Shown piece after piece: positions 8,508-17,175 of a stretch of 64,000 bases of DNA. The DNA is from Qiania dongpingensis. GTDB lineage: Bacteria > Bacillota > Clostridia > Lachnospirales > Lachnospiraceae. Numbering within the stretch: position 1 is the stretch's first letter; the number at the start of each line of letters is the position of its first letter. The position numbers and the translations under genes were made by a program. The DNA lies in contig NZ_CP060634.1 of the NCBI RefSeq assembly GCF_014337195.1, forward strand, positions 62,001 to 126,000. Reading direction: 5' to 3'. A model generated the notes under the pieces. It was not told the DNA's origin. It saw nothing but the letters and a program-made list of their open reading frames with translations, and searched no databases.

Positions 8508-9235
8508 ATACATTATATGTGATAGGAATTGGTCCGGGAGCCTATAAGAAAATGACCATAGAGGCGGCCGAGGCATTGAAAAAAAGCGACCTGATCGTAG
8601 GATATACGGTTTATGTGGACTTGATCAAAGAGCATTTTCCGGAAAAAGAATATATGAGCACTCCCATGAAACGGGAAGTGGATCGGTGTGAGCTGGCCTT
8701 TGAAGAGGCGATGAAAGGAAAGACTGTTGCGATGATCTGCAGCGGAGACGCCGGCGTCTACGGTATGACGGGGCTGATGTATGAGATAGGCGTCAGATAT
8801 CCGTTTGTGGAACTGCGTTTGATCGGAGGCCTGACCGCGGCTACGAGCGGCGCGGCGGTGCTTGGAGCTCCTCTTATTCATGATTTCGCGGTCATCAGCC
8901 TGAGCGATCTGCTGACGCCCTGGGAGAAAATTGAGAAAAGGGTATCACTGGCGGCGGCAGCGGATTTTGTGATCTGTCTCTATAATCCTTCCAGTAAAAA
9001 AAGACAGGATTATCTGCAGAGAGCGTGTGATCTGGTCCTGGAGCATCAGAAGCCGGATACGGTCTGCGGCTATGTGAAGAATATCGGCCGCTGCGGCGAA
9101 GAAGGACATGTTCTGACCCTGGGAGAGCTGCGTGAGACTCAGGTGGATATGTTCACTACTGTATGGATCGGCAATTCTCAGACGAAGAATATCGAAGGGA
9201 AGATGGTAACTCCCAGGGGATATCGAAACGTCTGA
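8504..9235 (+). CDS. cbiH: cobalt-precorrin-3 C17-methyltransferase CbiH
   Basis: 243 residues starting with TTG in the overlap TTGA with the cbiG stop; AAGGAGAACGAGG just upstream serves as ribosome binding site. Family blocks are VIGIGPGAYKKMT at the N-terminus, ICSGDAGVYGM near residue 80 and ICLYNPSSKKR near 160. It carries out ring contraction and C17 methylation, the step that forms the corrin ring. No iron-sulfur extension is present. Confidence 0.95.
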   Translation: MNTLYVIGIGPGAYKKMTIEAAEALKKSDLIVGYTVYVDLIKEHFPEKEYMSTPMKREVDRCELAFEEAMKGKTVAMICSGDAGVYGMTGLMYEIGVRYPFVELRLIGGLTAATSGAAVLGAPLIHDFAVISLSDLLTPWEKIEKRVSLAAAADFVICLYNPSSKKRQDYLQRACDLVLEHQKPDTVCGYVKNIGRCGEEGHVLTLGELRETQVDMFTTVWIGNSQTKNIEGKMVTPRGYRNV

Positions 9236-9259
9236 AAACGGTCAGGAAGGTGAAGGAAG

Positions 9260-11293
9260 ATGAATAAGATACTGATATTCGCAGGGACTACGGAAGGACG
9301 GCGTTTGGCAGAACGGCTTTCCGGCGCGTCGGTCCGGACGTCGGTCTGTGTGGCGACGGAATACGGAGAGACGCTTCTTCCGAAGGGCGAGACCATCACA
9401 CACTTGACCGGACGCCTTGATGAGAAACAGATGGAATCCCTGATGGCGGCGGAGGGCTTTTCCTGTGTGGTCGATGCCACTCATCCTTATGCGGTGGAAG
9501 TGTCTGCAAATATCAGAGAAGCAGCGGAGAAGATCGGCATGCCTTATTTTCGCCTTCTTCGGGAAGAAACGACAGGGGAATATGGCGAAAATACGGTCTT
9601 TGTGGACAGTGTGAAAGCCGCCGCCGAATATCTTAAGACAACGGATGGAAACATTCTTGCATCCACGGGGAGCAAGGAGCTTAAGGAATATACAGAAATA
9701 AAGGATTACAGGAAACGGGTATTTGCCAGGGTGCTGTCCACAGAGGAATCTGTCTGTGCAAGCCGCAGTCTGGGATTTGAGGGGAGAAATCTTATCTGCA
9801 TGCAGGGACCTTTTTCTGAAGAACTGAATTATGCCCTCATGAAAGAATATAACATCCGCTATCTTGTGACAAAGTCATCGGGAAAAGCCGGAGGATTCGA
9901 CGAGAAGCTCCGTGCGGCAGAACGAGCAGGGGCGGCTGTGGTGATCGTAGGGCGGCCGGAGGAGCACCAGGGATATTCCTATGAGCAGGTTCTCGGTCTT
10001 CTGGAGAAAATGGAGATCCTTCCTTCCTGTGTGGCAGAGAAAGAGGCGCCGGATGAAGGCGGCTTTCAAATGAAGCGTAGGGAGGCAGTGCTGGTGTCCA
10101 TTGGGACCGGGGCGTTTTCTCAGATGACAGAGGCGGCAAAGGAGGCTTTTGATAAATGTGATGCGGTCATAGGAGCAGAGCGGATGCTGCAGGCATTGGG
10201 GACCTTTCGGAAGCCGTCTTTTGTATCCTATAAAAATGAGGAGATGATCTCTTGGATGGAGGAGCACCCGGAGTATCGGAATATTGCGGTGGCATTTTCC
10301 GGCGATCTGGGATTTTACAGCGGCGCCAAAAAACTGCTGCCGCTTTTGGAGGAAAAGGGATACCTCGCCCGCTGTATTCCAGGCATGTCCTCGCTGATCT
10401 ATTTTGCGGCAAGGCTGGGAATCTCATGGGATGATGCAAAGCTTATGAGCATCCATGGCCGATTTGAGAACCTGATACAGTCCGTGCGGGAAAATAGAAA
10501 GGTCTTTGCCCTCCTTGGAGGGAAGGACAGCGTGGGGAAGCTTTGCAAGGAGCTTTTGTACTATGGGTTTTCTGATGTGGGTTTGACTGTGGGAGAAGAG
10601 CTCTCCTATAAAGAGGAGCGCATTCGGCGGGGAACTCCAGAAATGCTCCTTTCCGAGGAGTTCCATCCTCTGGCGGTGGCTTTTATTGAAAATCCCAAGG
10701 CCGCCGGACATGTGGTGACCCATGGTCTGGAAGATGACGCTTTTATACGGGGAAAGGTGCCAATGACCAAATGTGAGATCAGGGCAGTATCCATCTCCAG
10801 GATGAGGCTGTGCCGGGATTCTGTGATTTATGATATCGGGGCGGGCACCGGGTCGGTCTCAGTGGAAGCCGCGCTTCAGGCCGCGGATGGTAGGGTATAT
10901 GCCGTGGAGAAAAATCCGGAGGCGGTCGCTCTCCTTCGGGAGAACAAACAGAAATTTGGCGTCCCTAATTTGGAGATCATAGAAGGGGAAGCGCCGGAAG
11001 CGCTGGAGGCGCTTCCGGCTCCGACCCATGCGTTCATCGGAGGCTCTTCTGGAAATCTGAGGCCTATCGTCGAGCTTCTGTTCCGGAAAAATCCAGGGAT
11101 ACGGATCGTCATAAACGCCATTGCCCTGGAGACGGTGGCCGAAGCTGTTTCGCTGATGAAGACGTATGCTGCAGAAGACGGGGAGATATCTCAGGTGATG
11201 GTCTCCCGGGCAAAGAAGCTGGGGGAGCATCAGCTGATGATGGGGCAGAATCCGGTCTACATCGTCAGTTTGACCGGAAAGGGAGAGATATGA
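9260..11293 (+). CDS. CbiJ-CbiE-CbiT fusion: precorrin-6A reductase and C5/C15 methyltransferase-decarboxylase
   Basis: 677 residues joining three enzymes. Residues 1 to about 255 are CbiJ/CobK (ILIFAGTTEGRRLAERL; VDATHPYAVEVS; TGSKELKEY), the NADPH-dependent reductase. About 272-475 is the CbiE methylase (VSIGTGAFSQMT; VAFSGDLGFYSGA), acting at C5. About 490-677 is CbiT (VPMTKCEIRAVSISRM; DIGAGTGSVSVEAALQ near 523; AFIGGSSGN), which methylates C15 and decarboxylates the C12 acetate. CbiE-CbiT fusion is well known as CobL; joining CbiJ in front is less usual. The stop overlaps the start of cbiA (ATGATG). Confidence 0.93.
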   Translation: MNKILIFAGTTEGRRLAERLSGASVRTSVCVATEYGETLLPKGETITHLTGRLDEKQMESLMAAEGFSCVVDATHPYAVEVSANIREAAEKIGMPYFRLLREETTGEYGENTVFVDSVKAAAEYLKTTDGNILASTGSKELKEYTEIKDYRKRVFARVLSTEESVCASRSLGFEGRNLICMQGPFSEELNYALMKEYNIRYLVTKSSGKAGGFDEKLRAAERAGAAVVIVGRPEEHQGYSYEQVLGLLEKMEILPSCVAEKEAPDEGGFQMKRREAVLVSIGTGAFSQMTEAAKEAFDKCDAVIGAERMLQALGTFRKPSFVSYKNEEMISWMEEHPEYRNIAVAFSGDLGFYSGAKKLLPLLEEKGYLARCIPGMSSLIYFAARLGISWDDAKLMSIHGRFENLIQSVRENRKVFALLGGKDSVGKLCKELLYYGFSDVGLTVGEELSYKEERIRRGTPEMLLSEEFHPLAVAFIENPKAAGHVVTHGLEDDAFIRGKVPMTKCEIRAVSISRMRLCRDSVIYDIGAGTGSVSVEAALQAADGRVYAVEKNPEAVALLRENKQKFGVPNLEIIEGEAPEALEALPAPTHAFIGGSSGNLRPIVELLFRKNPGIRIVINAIALETVAEAVSLMKTYAAEDGEISQVMVSRAKKLGEHQLMMGQNPVYIVSLTGKGEI

Positions 11294-12675
11294 TGGCGGG
11301 GAAGACTCCAAGGATCCTTTTAGCGGCAGCGAGCAGCGGAAGCGGAAAAACGCTTCTCACCTGCGGCCTGCTGGAAGCGTGGAAGCAGAAGGGGGTCCGC
11401 TTGGCTTCCTTTAAGTGCGGTCCGGATTACATCGATCCGATGTTTCACAGGAGCGTGTTGGACATGGAATCCAGAAATCTGGACAGCTTTTTCACAGAAA
11501 AGGAAACACTGCGCTTCCTCCTGGAGAGAGGGGCCGGGGAAGCGGATCTTTCTGTGATAGAGGGCGTCATGGGATATTTTGACGGTTTAGGCGGCATGTC
11601 GGCGAAGGCCAGTACCTATGAAGTGGCCGCTCTGACGGAGACTCCGGTGGTCCTCATCGTAAACTGCAGGGGGATGAGCCTGTCAGCGGTTCCCCTGATA
11701 AAGGGATTTCTTGATTATGAGAAGCAGAAGCAGATCCGCGGGATTGTTTTAAACCAGGTTTCTCCAATGATATATGAAAAAATGAAGGCATTGATCGAAG
11801 CAGAGCTTCCGGTAAAGGTTTACGGGTATGTGCCGAGGCTGTCCGAATGTTTCCTGGAAAGCCGTCATCTGGGATTAAAGCGTCCCGATGAGATAGAAGA
11901 TCTGAAAGAAAAGCTGTCAGGACTCGCAGAAGTGATCTCGGAGACTGTTGATCTGGCAGGGCTGTATGCGCTGGGAGAAACGGCGCCGCCTCTTTGCAGT
12001 AAGAAGCCGGATCTGAATCGTTTTGCCTCCGGCGGGACGGTCCGGATCGCGGTGGCGAGGGACGAGGCTTTCAACTTTTATTATGCGGACAATCTTCAGT
12101 TGCTTGAGGATATGGGAGCAGAGCTGCTTCCTTTCAGTCCCCTTAGGGATGAAACGCTGCCGGACGAAACGGATGGAATGCTTCTCGGAGGAGGATACCC
12201 AGAGCTCTATGCAGGAGCGCTTTCGGAAAATACGGCAATGCTTTCGGAGATAAAGAATGTGCTGGACGGAGGCCTTCCTTGCCTGGCCGAATGTGGCGGT
12301 TTTCTGTATCTCCACGAGACGCTGGAGGACGGAGAAGGAAAGGTATGGCCGATGGCAGGTGTGATTAAAGGACATGCCTACCGTACGCCGGGACTTTCTC
12401 GGTTTGGTTACGTAACGCTGACGGCTAAGGAGGATACCATAGCCGGGAGGGCCGGGGAGCGTTTCCCCGCCCATGAATTCCATTATTGGGACAGCACCTG
12501 TAATGGAGATTCCTTTCTGGCAGAGAAGCCTGCGGGGAAGAGAAAGTGGGAATGTATGGTGAATCAGGGCAGTCTGCTGGCCGGATTCCCGCATTTTTAC
12601 TACTATGGTAATCTGGAATCTGCCGGAAGCTTTTTGAAGAGCTGCCGGGAATTTCAGAGAAAAAAGAGAGGATAA
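11290..12675 (+). CDS. cbiA: cobyrinate a,c-diamide synthase CbiA
   Basis: 461 residues. It amidates the a and c side chains of cobyrinate using ATP and glutamine. The N-terminal P-loop domain has AASSGSGKTLLTCGL and FKCGPDYIDPMFH. The C-terminal class I glutamine amidotransferase domain has the Cys nucleophile in LAECGGFLYL (about 331) and a His in FPHFYYYGN. Two adjacent ATGs (11290 and 11293) are possible starts. It is separated from cobT by 4 bp. Confidence 0.95.
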   Translation: MMAGKTPRILLAAASSGSGKTLLTCGLLEAWKQKGVRLASFKCGPDYIDPMFHRSVLDMESRNLDSFFTEKETLRFLLERGAGEADLSVIEGVMGYFDGLGGMSAKASTYEVAALTETPVVLIVNCRGMSLSAVPLIKGFLDYEKQKQIRGIVLNQVSPMIYEKMKALIEAELPVKVYGYVPRLSECFLESRHLGLKRPDEIEDLKEKLSGLAEVISETVDLAGLYALGETAPPLCSKKPDLNRFASGGTVRIAVARDEAFNFYYADNLQLLEDMGAELLPFSPLRDETLPDETDGMLLGGGYPELYAGALSENTAMLSEIKNVLDGGLPCLAECGGFLYLHETLEDGEGKVWPMAGVIKGHAYRTPGLSRFGYVTLTAKEDTIAGRAGERFPAHEFHYWDSTCNGDSFLAEKPAGKRKWECMVNQGSLLAGFPHFYYYGNLESAGSFLKSCREFQRKKRG

Positions 12676-12679
12676 GACG

Positions 12680-13810
12680 ATGGACGGAGAGATGACGATG
12701 GAAGGGAAGCTTGCGGCGAGACTTGATGAACTGCTTCGCAGCGTGAGTCCCGTGGACGAGGACGCCGCCAGGGATACCCAGAAAAGATGGGACAGCCTTG
12801 CAAAACCCTTAAAGAGCCTGGGGCTGCTGGAAAAGAATGTGGCAAAGATAGCAGGGATTCACGGCAGCAGCCGTGTGGATCTTAAAAAGAGGGCGCTTGT
12901 GGCCATGTGTGCGGACAATGGCGTGATTGAAGAGGGGGTCACTCAGACGGGAAGTGAAGTGACCGCCATTGTGGCGGAGAATATGGCAGTAGGAAGTACT
13001 ACGGTGACAGTGATGGCGGAGGCAGCCAGGACCGACGTATTTCCTGTGGATATTGGAATGGCAACGGAGGGCTGTCTTTTAGAAGGAGTTCCGAAGGAGG
13101 AGGGGGAGCTTCTTTCCAGAACATTGCTTCCGCGAAAGGTGAGAAGAGGTACCCGGAACTTCGCGAAGGGGCCGGCCATGACCAGGGAAGAAGCGCTCCG
13201 GGCTGTTTTGGTGGGAATCGAGATAGCAGGACGTCTTAAGGCACAGGGATACGATATCCTGGCCACAGGGGAGATGGGTATCGGCAACACTACCACCAGC
13301 AGCGCAGTGGCCGCAGCGCTTCTTTCCCAGCCGGTGGAACAGATGACCGGAAAGGGAGCAGGCCTTTCCGACGAGGGGCTGCAAAGAAAAATAAAAGTAA
13401 TCCAAGAGGCGCTTGAAAATCTAAAGCCTGACCGAGAAGATCCTATGGATATCCTGGTAAAAGTAGGCGGATATGATATCGCCGGCATGACGGGTCTCTT
13501 TCTCGGAGGCGCCATATATCGGATACCGGTCCTGATCGACGGGTTTATTTCCAGTGTGGCCGCCCTTTTGGCGATGAATCTTGAACCTTTGTCCAGGGAT
13601 TATATGATCGCTTCCCATGTTTCCAAGGAGCCGGCCGGCCAGCTTATATTAGACGAGCTGGGTCTTAAGCCCATGCTTTGCTGCGAGATGTGCCTGGGAG
13701 AAGGGACCGGCGCGGTGGCCGCCCTATCCGTTCTGGATATGGGGCTCACAGTTTACCACAGGATGGCTACCTTTGATGATATGAACGTGGAGCAGTATCA
13801 GCCGTTATAA
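12680..13810 (+). CDS. cobT: nicotinate-nucleotide:dimethylbenzimidazole phosphoribosyltransferase CobT
   Basis: 376 residues. CobT makes alpha-ribazole phosphate, the activated lower-ligand base, from nicotinate mononucleotide. Visible family blocks are WDSLAKPLKSLGLLE, MCADNGVIEEGVTQT, ATGEMGIGNTTTSSAV and, near the end, CLGEGTGAVAAL, which carries the catalytic Glu. The length is normal. No lower-ligand synthesis gene (bluB or bza) is present in the window, so the base it uses is unknown. The first ATG is used; a second ATG at 12695 is possible. Confidence 0.96.
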   Translation: MDGEMTMEGKLAARLDELLRSVSPVDEDAARDTQKRWDSLAKPLKSLGLLEKNVAKIAGIHGSSRVDLKKRALVAMCADNGVIEEGVTQTGSEVTAIVAENMAVGSTTVTVMAEAARTDVFPVDIGMATEGCLLEGVPKEEGELLSRTLLPRKVRRGTRNFAKGPAMTREEALRAVLVGIEIAGRLKAQGYDILATGEMGIGNTTTSSAVAAALLSQPVEQMTGKGAGLSDEGLQRKIKVIQEALENLKPDREDPMDILVKVGGYDIAGMTGLFLGGAIYRIPVLIDGFISSVAALLAMNLEPLSRDYMIASHVSKEPAGQLILDELGLKPMLCCEMCLGEGTGAVAALSVLDMGLTVYHRMATFDDMNVEQYQPL

Positions 13811-13837
13811 GCATTTTGGAAGTACGGAGGAAAACAG

Positions 13838-14380
13838 ATGTTTGTGGTAGTGACGGGAGGAAGCGGGAGCGGAAAATCGGAATTCAGTGAAAACCTGCTC
13901 TTAAGGATGGATGAAGGAAAGGGCGGCAGATTTTATCTTGCCACAATGTTTCCGTTCGACGAAGAAAGCCTCAGGAGAATCGAACGGCACAGGGAGATGA
14001 GGAAGGATAAAGGATTCACCACCGTAGAGTGCTATACTGGTCTTAACAGTCTGCTGCTGCCTGCCGTAAAAGGAAAGAAGCCGTCCGTACTTCTGGAATG
14101 TATGTCCAACCTGACTGCCAATGAATTCTATCAGGAGGGCGGAGCAGGCGTCAGGACGCCGGAGGCGGTCATGGAAGGAATCCGGAATCTGAGAGCGCAG
14201 ACGGATCATCTGGTGGTAGTGAGCAACGAAGTGTTTTCGGACGGCGTATCTTATGACGCGTCCACGGAAGCGTACAAGAAAGCCCTGGGGGAGATCAACC
14301 GGAGAATGGCGGCAGAGTCAGATGCCCTGATAGAGGTGGTGTATTCCATTCCTGTCTGTCACAAAGGAGGACTGTTATGA
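13838..14380 (+). CDS. cobU: adenosylcobinamide kinase / guanylyltransferase CobU
   Basis: 180 residues, the usual CobU length. The P-loop near the N-terminus reads GGSGSGKSEFSE, followed by YLATMFPFDEES and ERHREMR, which match the CobU pattern, and VVSNEVFSDGVSYD in place of the usual VSNEVG.GIVP block. It phosphorylates adenosylcobinamide and transfers GMP to it. The C-terminal part differs from textbook CobU, and a second shorter CobU-like gene follows at 15242. The stop overlaps the cobS start (ATGATAA). Confidence 0.85.
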   Translation: MFVVVTGGSGSGKSEFSENLLLRMDEGKGGRFYLATMFPFDEESLRRIERHREMRKDKGFTTVECYTGLNSLLLPAVKGKKPSVLLECMSNLTANEFYQEGGAGVRTPEAVMEGIRNLRAQTDHLVVVSNEVFSDGVSYDASTEAYKKALGEINRRMAAESDALIEVVYSIPVCHKGGLL

Positions 14381-15135
14381 TAAATTCCTTTTTACTGGCC
14401 TTTGCCATGTATTCTAAGATACCGGTGCCGCGGGCCGACTGGTCGGAAGACAAAATGAAATATGTCATGTGTTTTTTTCCTCTGATCGGCGTGGTCATCG
14501 GTGCGCTGGCCGCCGGGTTCGGAGCTCTCTGCAGCTGTTTGGAGACGCCGGAGCTTCTGCGGGCTTCCGGTCTCACGGTGATACCGCTTTTGGTGACAGG
14601 GGGTATCCATATGGATGGTTTCGTGGATACGACAGACGCGCTTTCCTCATACCAGAGCAGAGAGAGAAAGCTGGAGATTCTGAAAGACTCTCATACGGGA
14701 GCCTTTGCCATAATCGTCACAGGAATCTATTTGGTCGTCTCTCTGGGCATGTGGAGCGGTATTCCGGATGAGTATCTGATGGTCATGGCCGTCTCTTTCG
14801 TATTTTCCAGAGCCCTCAGCGGAATGTCTGTGGTGACCTTTAAAAATGCCAGGAAGGACGGCCTTCTGGCGACCTTTTCCACCAATGCGGAAAAGTATGT
14901 CACCCGCTTCGTATTGGCTGTCTTTCTTTTGGCAGCTGGCGCCGGCATGATCCTTCTGGACTGGAAAGCCGGACTTTTTGCCGTAGCTGCCGGGCTTTTC
15001 GTTTTTTGTTATTACCGCTATAAAGCTTATAAGGAATTTGGAGGTATTACCGGCGACCTGGCCGGCTGGTTTACAGAGCTTTGTGAGCTGTTCATGGGAA
15101 TAGCCGTGGCAGCCGCCTGGTATCTGCCGTTTTAG
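14377..15135 (+). CDS. cobS: adenosylcobinamide-GDP ribazoletransferase (cobalamin synthase) CobS
   Basis: 252 residues of an integral membrane protein with several hydrophobic helices. CobS joins adenosylcobinamide-GDP to alpha-ribazole (phosphate). The family motif GGIHMDGFVDTTDAL (about 72) with its Asp residues and the following LEILKDSHTGAFA are clear, as is GDLAGWFTELCEL near the C-terminus. It overlaps cobU by 4 bp. After it comes the largest gap of the operon (106 bp), which holds an internal promoter. Confidence 0.96.
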   Translation: MINSFLLAFAMYSKIPVPRADWSEDKMKYVMCFFPLIGVVIGALAAGFGALCSCLETPELLRASGLTVIPLLVTGGIHMDGFVDTTDALSSYQSRERKLEILKDSHTGAFAIIVTGIYLVVSLGMWSGIPDEYLMVMAVSFVFSRALSGMSVVTFKNARKDGLLATFSTNAEKYVTRFVLAVFLLAAGAGMILLDWKAGLFAVAAGLFVFCYYRYKAYKEFGGITGDLAGWFTELCELFMGIAVAAAWYLPF

Positions 15136-15197
15136 GCGGAACGGAAAAAGAAGCCGGCATTGTATGGGAGAAAGTTCAAAAGGATAACGGACAGACC

Positions 15198-15226
15198 ATG
15201 ACACAGCTTTTATTTTGTGATAAAAT
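15198..15226 (+). promoter_or_regulatory. internal sigma-A promoter before the second cobU-like gene
   Basis: ATGACA, a 17-bp spacer and TAAAAT, followed by AAGGAG and the ATG at 15242. It lies in the largest gap of an otherwise closely packed operon, so the downstream genes may have extra transcription. Confidence 0.55.
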
Positions 15227-15241
15227 GATAAGGAGCAAAGT

Positions 15242-15586
15242 ATGGTTTTGATAATTGGAGGAGCTTACCAGGGAAAAACGGAAGCTGCCCTTGAAATAGC
15301 CGGAAAAGAACCGGACCGGGTGATGAACAGAGTCCATGAGTGGATCAGGGGGCGGATGGAAGCCGGTGCTGACCAGGATGAGATCCGGGACGAGCTGTTT
15401 GCGATAGCGGAGCACAGGAAGGATATGATATTTGTGGCAGATGAGATTGGCTGCGGTATCGTGCCGGTGGATGCATTTGAGAGAAAATACCGGGAGACAG
15501 CCGGCAGGATCCTCTGTGATCTGGCAAAGCAGGCAGACGAGGTTTACCGGGTCGTGGCCGGGATTCCCGGAAAGATCAAAGGATAG
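15242..15586 (+). CDS. short CobU-like P-loop protein
   Basis: 114 residues, about 60 percent of the normal CobU length. The N-terminus has a P-loop (IIGGAYQGKTEAAL). The second half matches the CobU C-terminus: VADEIGCGIVPVDAFER, REtaGRILCDLAKQADEV and a final VVAGIPGKIK. The middle part of CobU, which holds the guanylylated His region, is missing. It may be a kinase-only or regulatory version working beside the full-length CobU at 13838, which itself has a diverged C-terminus. The two proteins could split the activities between them. Function is inference. Confidence 0.8.
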   Translation: MVLIIGGAYQGKTEAALEIAGKEPDRVMNRVHEWIRGRMEAGADQDEIRDELFAIAEHRKDMIFVADEIGCGIVPVDAFERKYRETAGRILCDLAKQADEVYRVVAGIPGKIKG

Positions 15587-15589
15587 GGC

Positions 15590-16183
15590 ATGAAGATATA
15601 TTTAATCCGGCATGGAAAAACTTCGGGGAATCTTCTTGGACGTTATATCGGGACAACGGATGAACCGCTCTGTGCGGAAGGAAAAAAGGCGCTTGCGGCC
15701 GGATCTTCTATTCCGGATCCGGAGGCTGTATATGTGAGCGGCCTGCTCCGCACGAAAGAAACCGCGTCTCTTTTGTTTCCGTCGCTGCCTGTTCGGATCA
15801 GAACAGGCTTCAATGAGTGTGATTTTGGAAGATTTGAGAATAGAAATTATAAAGAGCTTAAGGACGTGCCGGAGTATCAGGCTTGGGTGGACAGCGGCGG
15901 CGCACTGCCGTTTCCAGGCGGAGAGAGCCGCAGCGTTTTTGCAGAAAGATGCTGCAGGGCTTTTTGTCTCGCTGTCGGTGAGCTCATGGAAGAAGGAGCC
16001 GGTTCGGCGGCCTTTGTAGTCCATGGAGGGACGATCATGTCCATTCTGGAGCGGTTTGGCTCTCCGAAACGGAATTTTTATGAATGGCAGGTAAAGAACG
16101 GACAGGGGTTTTCCGCATGGTTATGCGAAAAAGACTGGAAGTCCGGGGACAATAAACTTACAGATATCAGGGGTGTTCCGTGA
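15590..16183 (+). CDS. cobC: histidine phosphatase, alpha-ribazole phosphatase type (CobC)
   Basis: 197 residues of the phosphoglycerate mutase-like fold. The catalytic histidine is in LIRHGKTSGN (about residue 8) and the second in VVHGGTIMSIL (about 144), with the acid Glu in ECDFGRFENRNY. In this operon the expected role is dephosphorylation of alpha-ribazole phosphate or cobalamin phosphate. It starts 3 bp after the CobU-like gene and is followed after 1 bp by cbiB. Another family member lies at 26245, so which of the two is the true CobC is open. Confidence 0.85.
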   Translation: MKIYLIRHGKTSGNLLGRYIGTTDEPLCAEGKKALAAGSSIPDPEAVYVSGLLRTKETASLLFPSLPVRIRTGFNECDFGRFENRNYKELKDVPEYQAWVDSGGALPFPGGESRSVFAERCCRAFCLAVGELMEEGAGSAAFVVHGGTIMSILERFGSPKRNFYEWQVKNGQGFSAWLCEKDWKSGDNKLTDIRGVP

Positions 16184-16184
16184 C

Positions 16185-17165
16185 ATGAAATATTTTGCAT
16201 TTGCGCTTGGCATAGGGTTTCTTTTGGACATGATTTTTGGCGATCCCTGCCGGCTTCCGCATCCGGTCTGCCTGATCGGCAGCCTGATTTCTATTTTAGA
16301 AAAAAAGATACGCAGTTTTTTTCCGGATACGAGGGGAGATCAGATGGCCGGCGGGGTTTTGCTGGTCTTTCTGGTCTTGGTTGTTTCCACGGGCATTCCA
16401 TTTCTGGTTCTATATCTGGCCGGCATGGTGCATCCATATCTGCGGCTGGCCATAGAAAGCTTTATGTGTTATCAGCTTCTCGCGGCGAGATCCTTGAAAA
16501 AAGAGAGTATGAAAGTGTACAGACAGCTGAAAAAAGGGGATCTGGAGCGCTCCAGGAAAGCGGTCGGCCGGATTGTGGGCCGTGATACGGAAAAGCTCTC
16601 TGAAGAAGGTGTCATAAAAGCGGCGGTAGAAACAGTTGCGGAAAATACCTCAGACGGTGTGATCGCACCCATGCTTTACATGGCGTTTGGCGGCGCGGTG
16701 CTGGGGTATTTTTATAAAGCTGTAAATACCATGGATTCTATGATCGCATATAAAAATGAAAAGTATCTGTACTTTGGGAGGGCAGCGGCTTGGCTGGATG
16801 ATATCTGCAATTACATTCCGGCCAGGATCTCCGCATTCCTGATGATGCTTTCCAGTGCTTTTCTGAAAATGGACTGGCGGAATGCCTGGATGGTGTTCTG
16901 GCGTGACCGCCACAATCATGCCAGTCCCAATTCAGCACAGACGGAATCTGTCTGCGCGGGGGCCCTGGATATCCAGCTGGCGGGGGATGCCTGGTATTTC
17001 GGGGTCCTTTACAAAAAAAAGACCATCGGAGATGCAAAACGGCCGGCTGCTGTTGAAGACATACGGAGAGCCAACAGGCTCATGTATATGACATCAGCTC
17101 TCGGACTTGTCCTCTTTATGGGTTGTTCTCTTCTTTTGTACCGTGTGATATTTAAACTGGGATGA
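16185..17165 (+). CDS. cbiB: adenosylcobinamide-phosphate synthase CbiB
   Basis: 326 residues from the ATG at 16185, one base after the previous stop; an in-frame GTG at 16173 is less likely because it would overlap. It is a membrane protein that links aminopropanol phosphate to adenosylcobyric acid. Family blocks are LDMIFGDPCRLPHPVCLIG near the N-terminus, VAENTSDGVIAPM near 160, and RDRHNHASPNSAQTE near 246. Several hydrophobic helices are visible. Confidence 0.95.
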   Translation: MKYFAFALGIGFLLDMIFGDPCRLPHPVCLIGSLISILEKKIRSFFPDTRGDQMAGGVLLVFLVLVVSTGIPFLVLYLAGMVHPYLRLAIESFMCYQLLAARSLKKESMKVYRQLKKGDLERSRKAVGRIVGRDTEKLSEEGVIKAAVETVAENTSDGVIAPMLYMAFGGAVLGYFYKAVNTMDSMIAYKNEKYLYFGRAAAWLDDICNYIPARISAFLMMLSSAFLKMDWRNAWMVFWRDRHNHASPNSAQTESVCAGALDIQLAGDAWYFGVLYKKKTIGDAKRPAAVEDIRRANRLMYMTSALGLVLFMGCSLLLYRVIFKLG

Positions 17166-17175
17166 GGTGGCGCAG

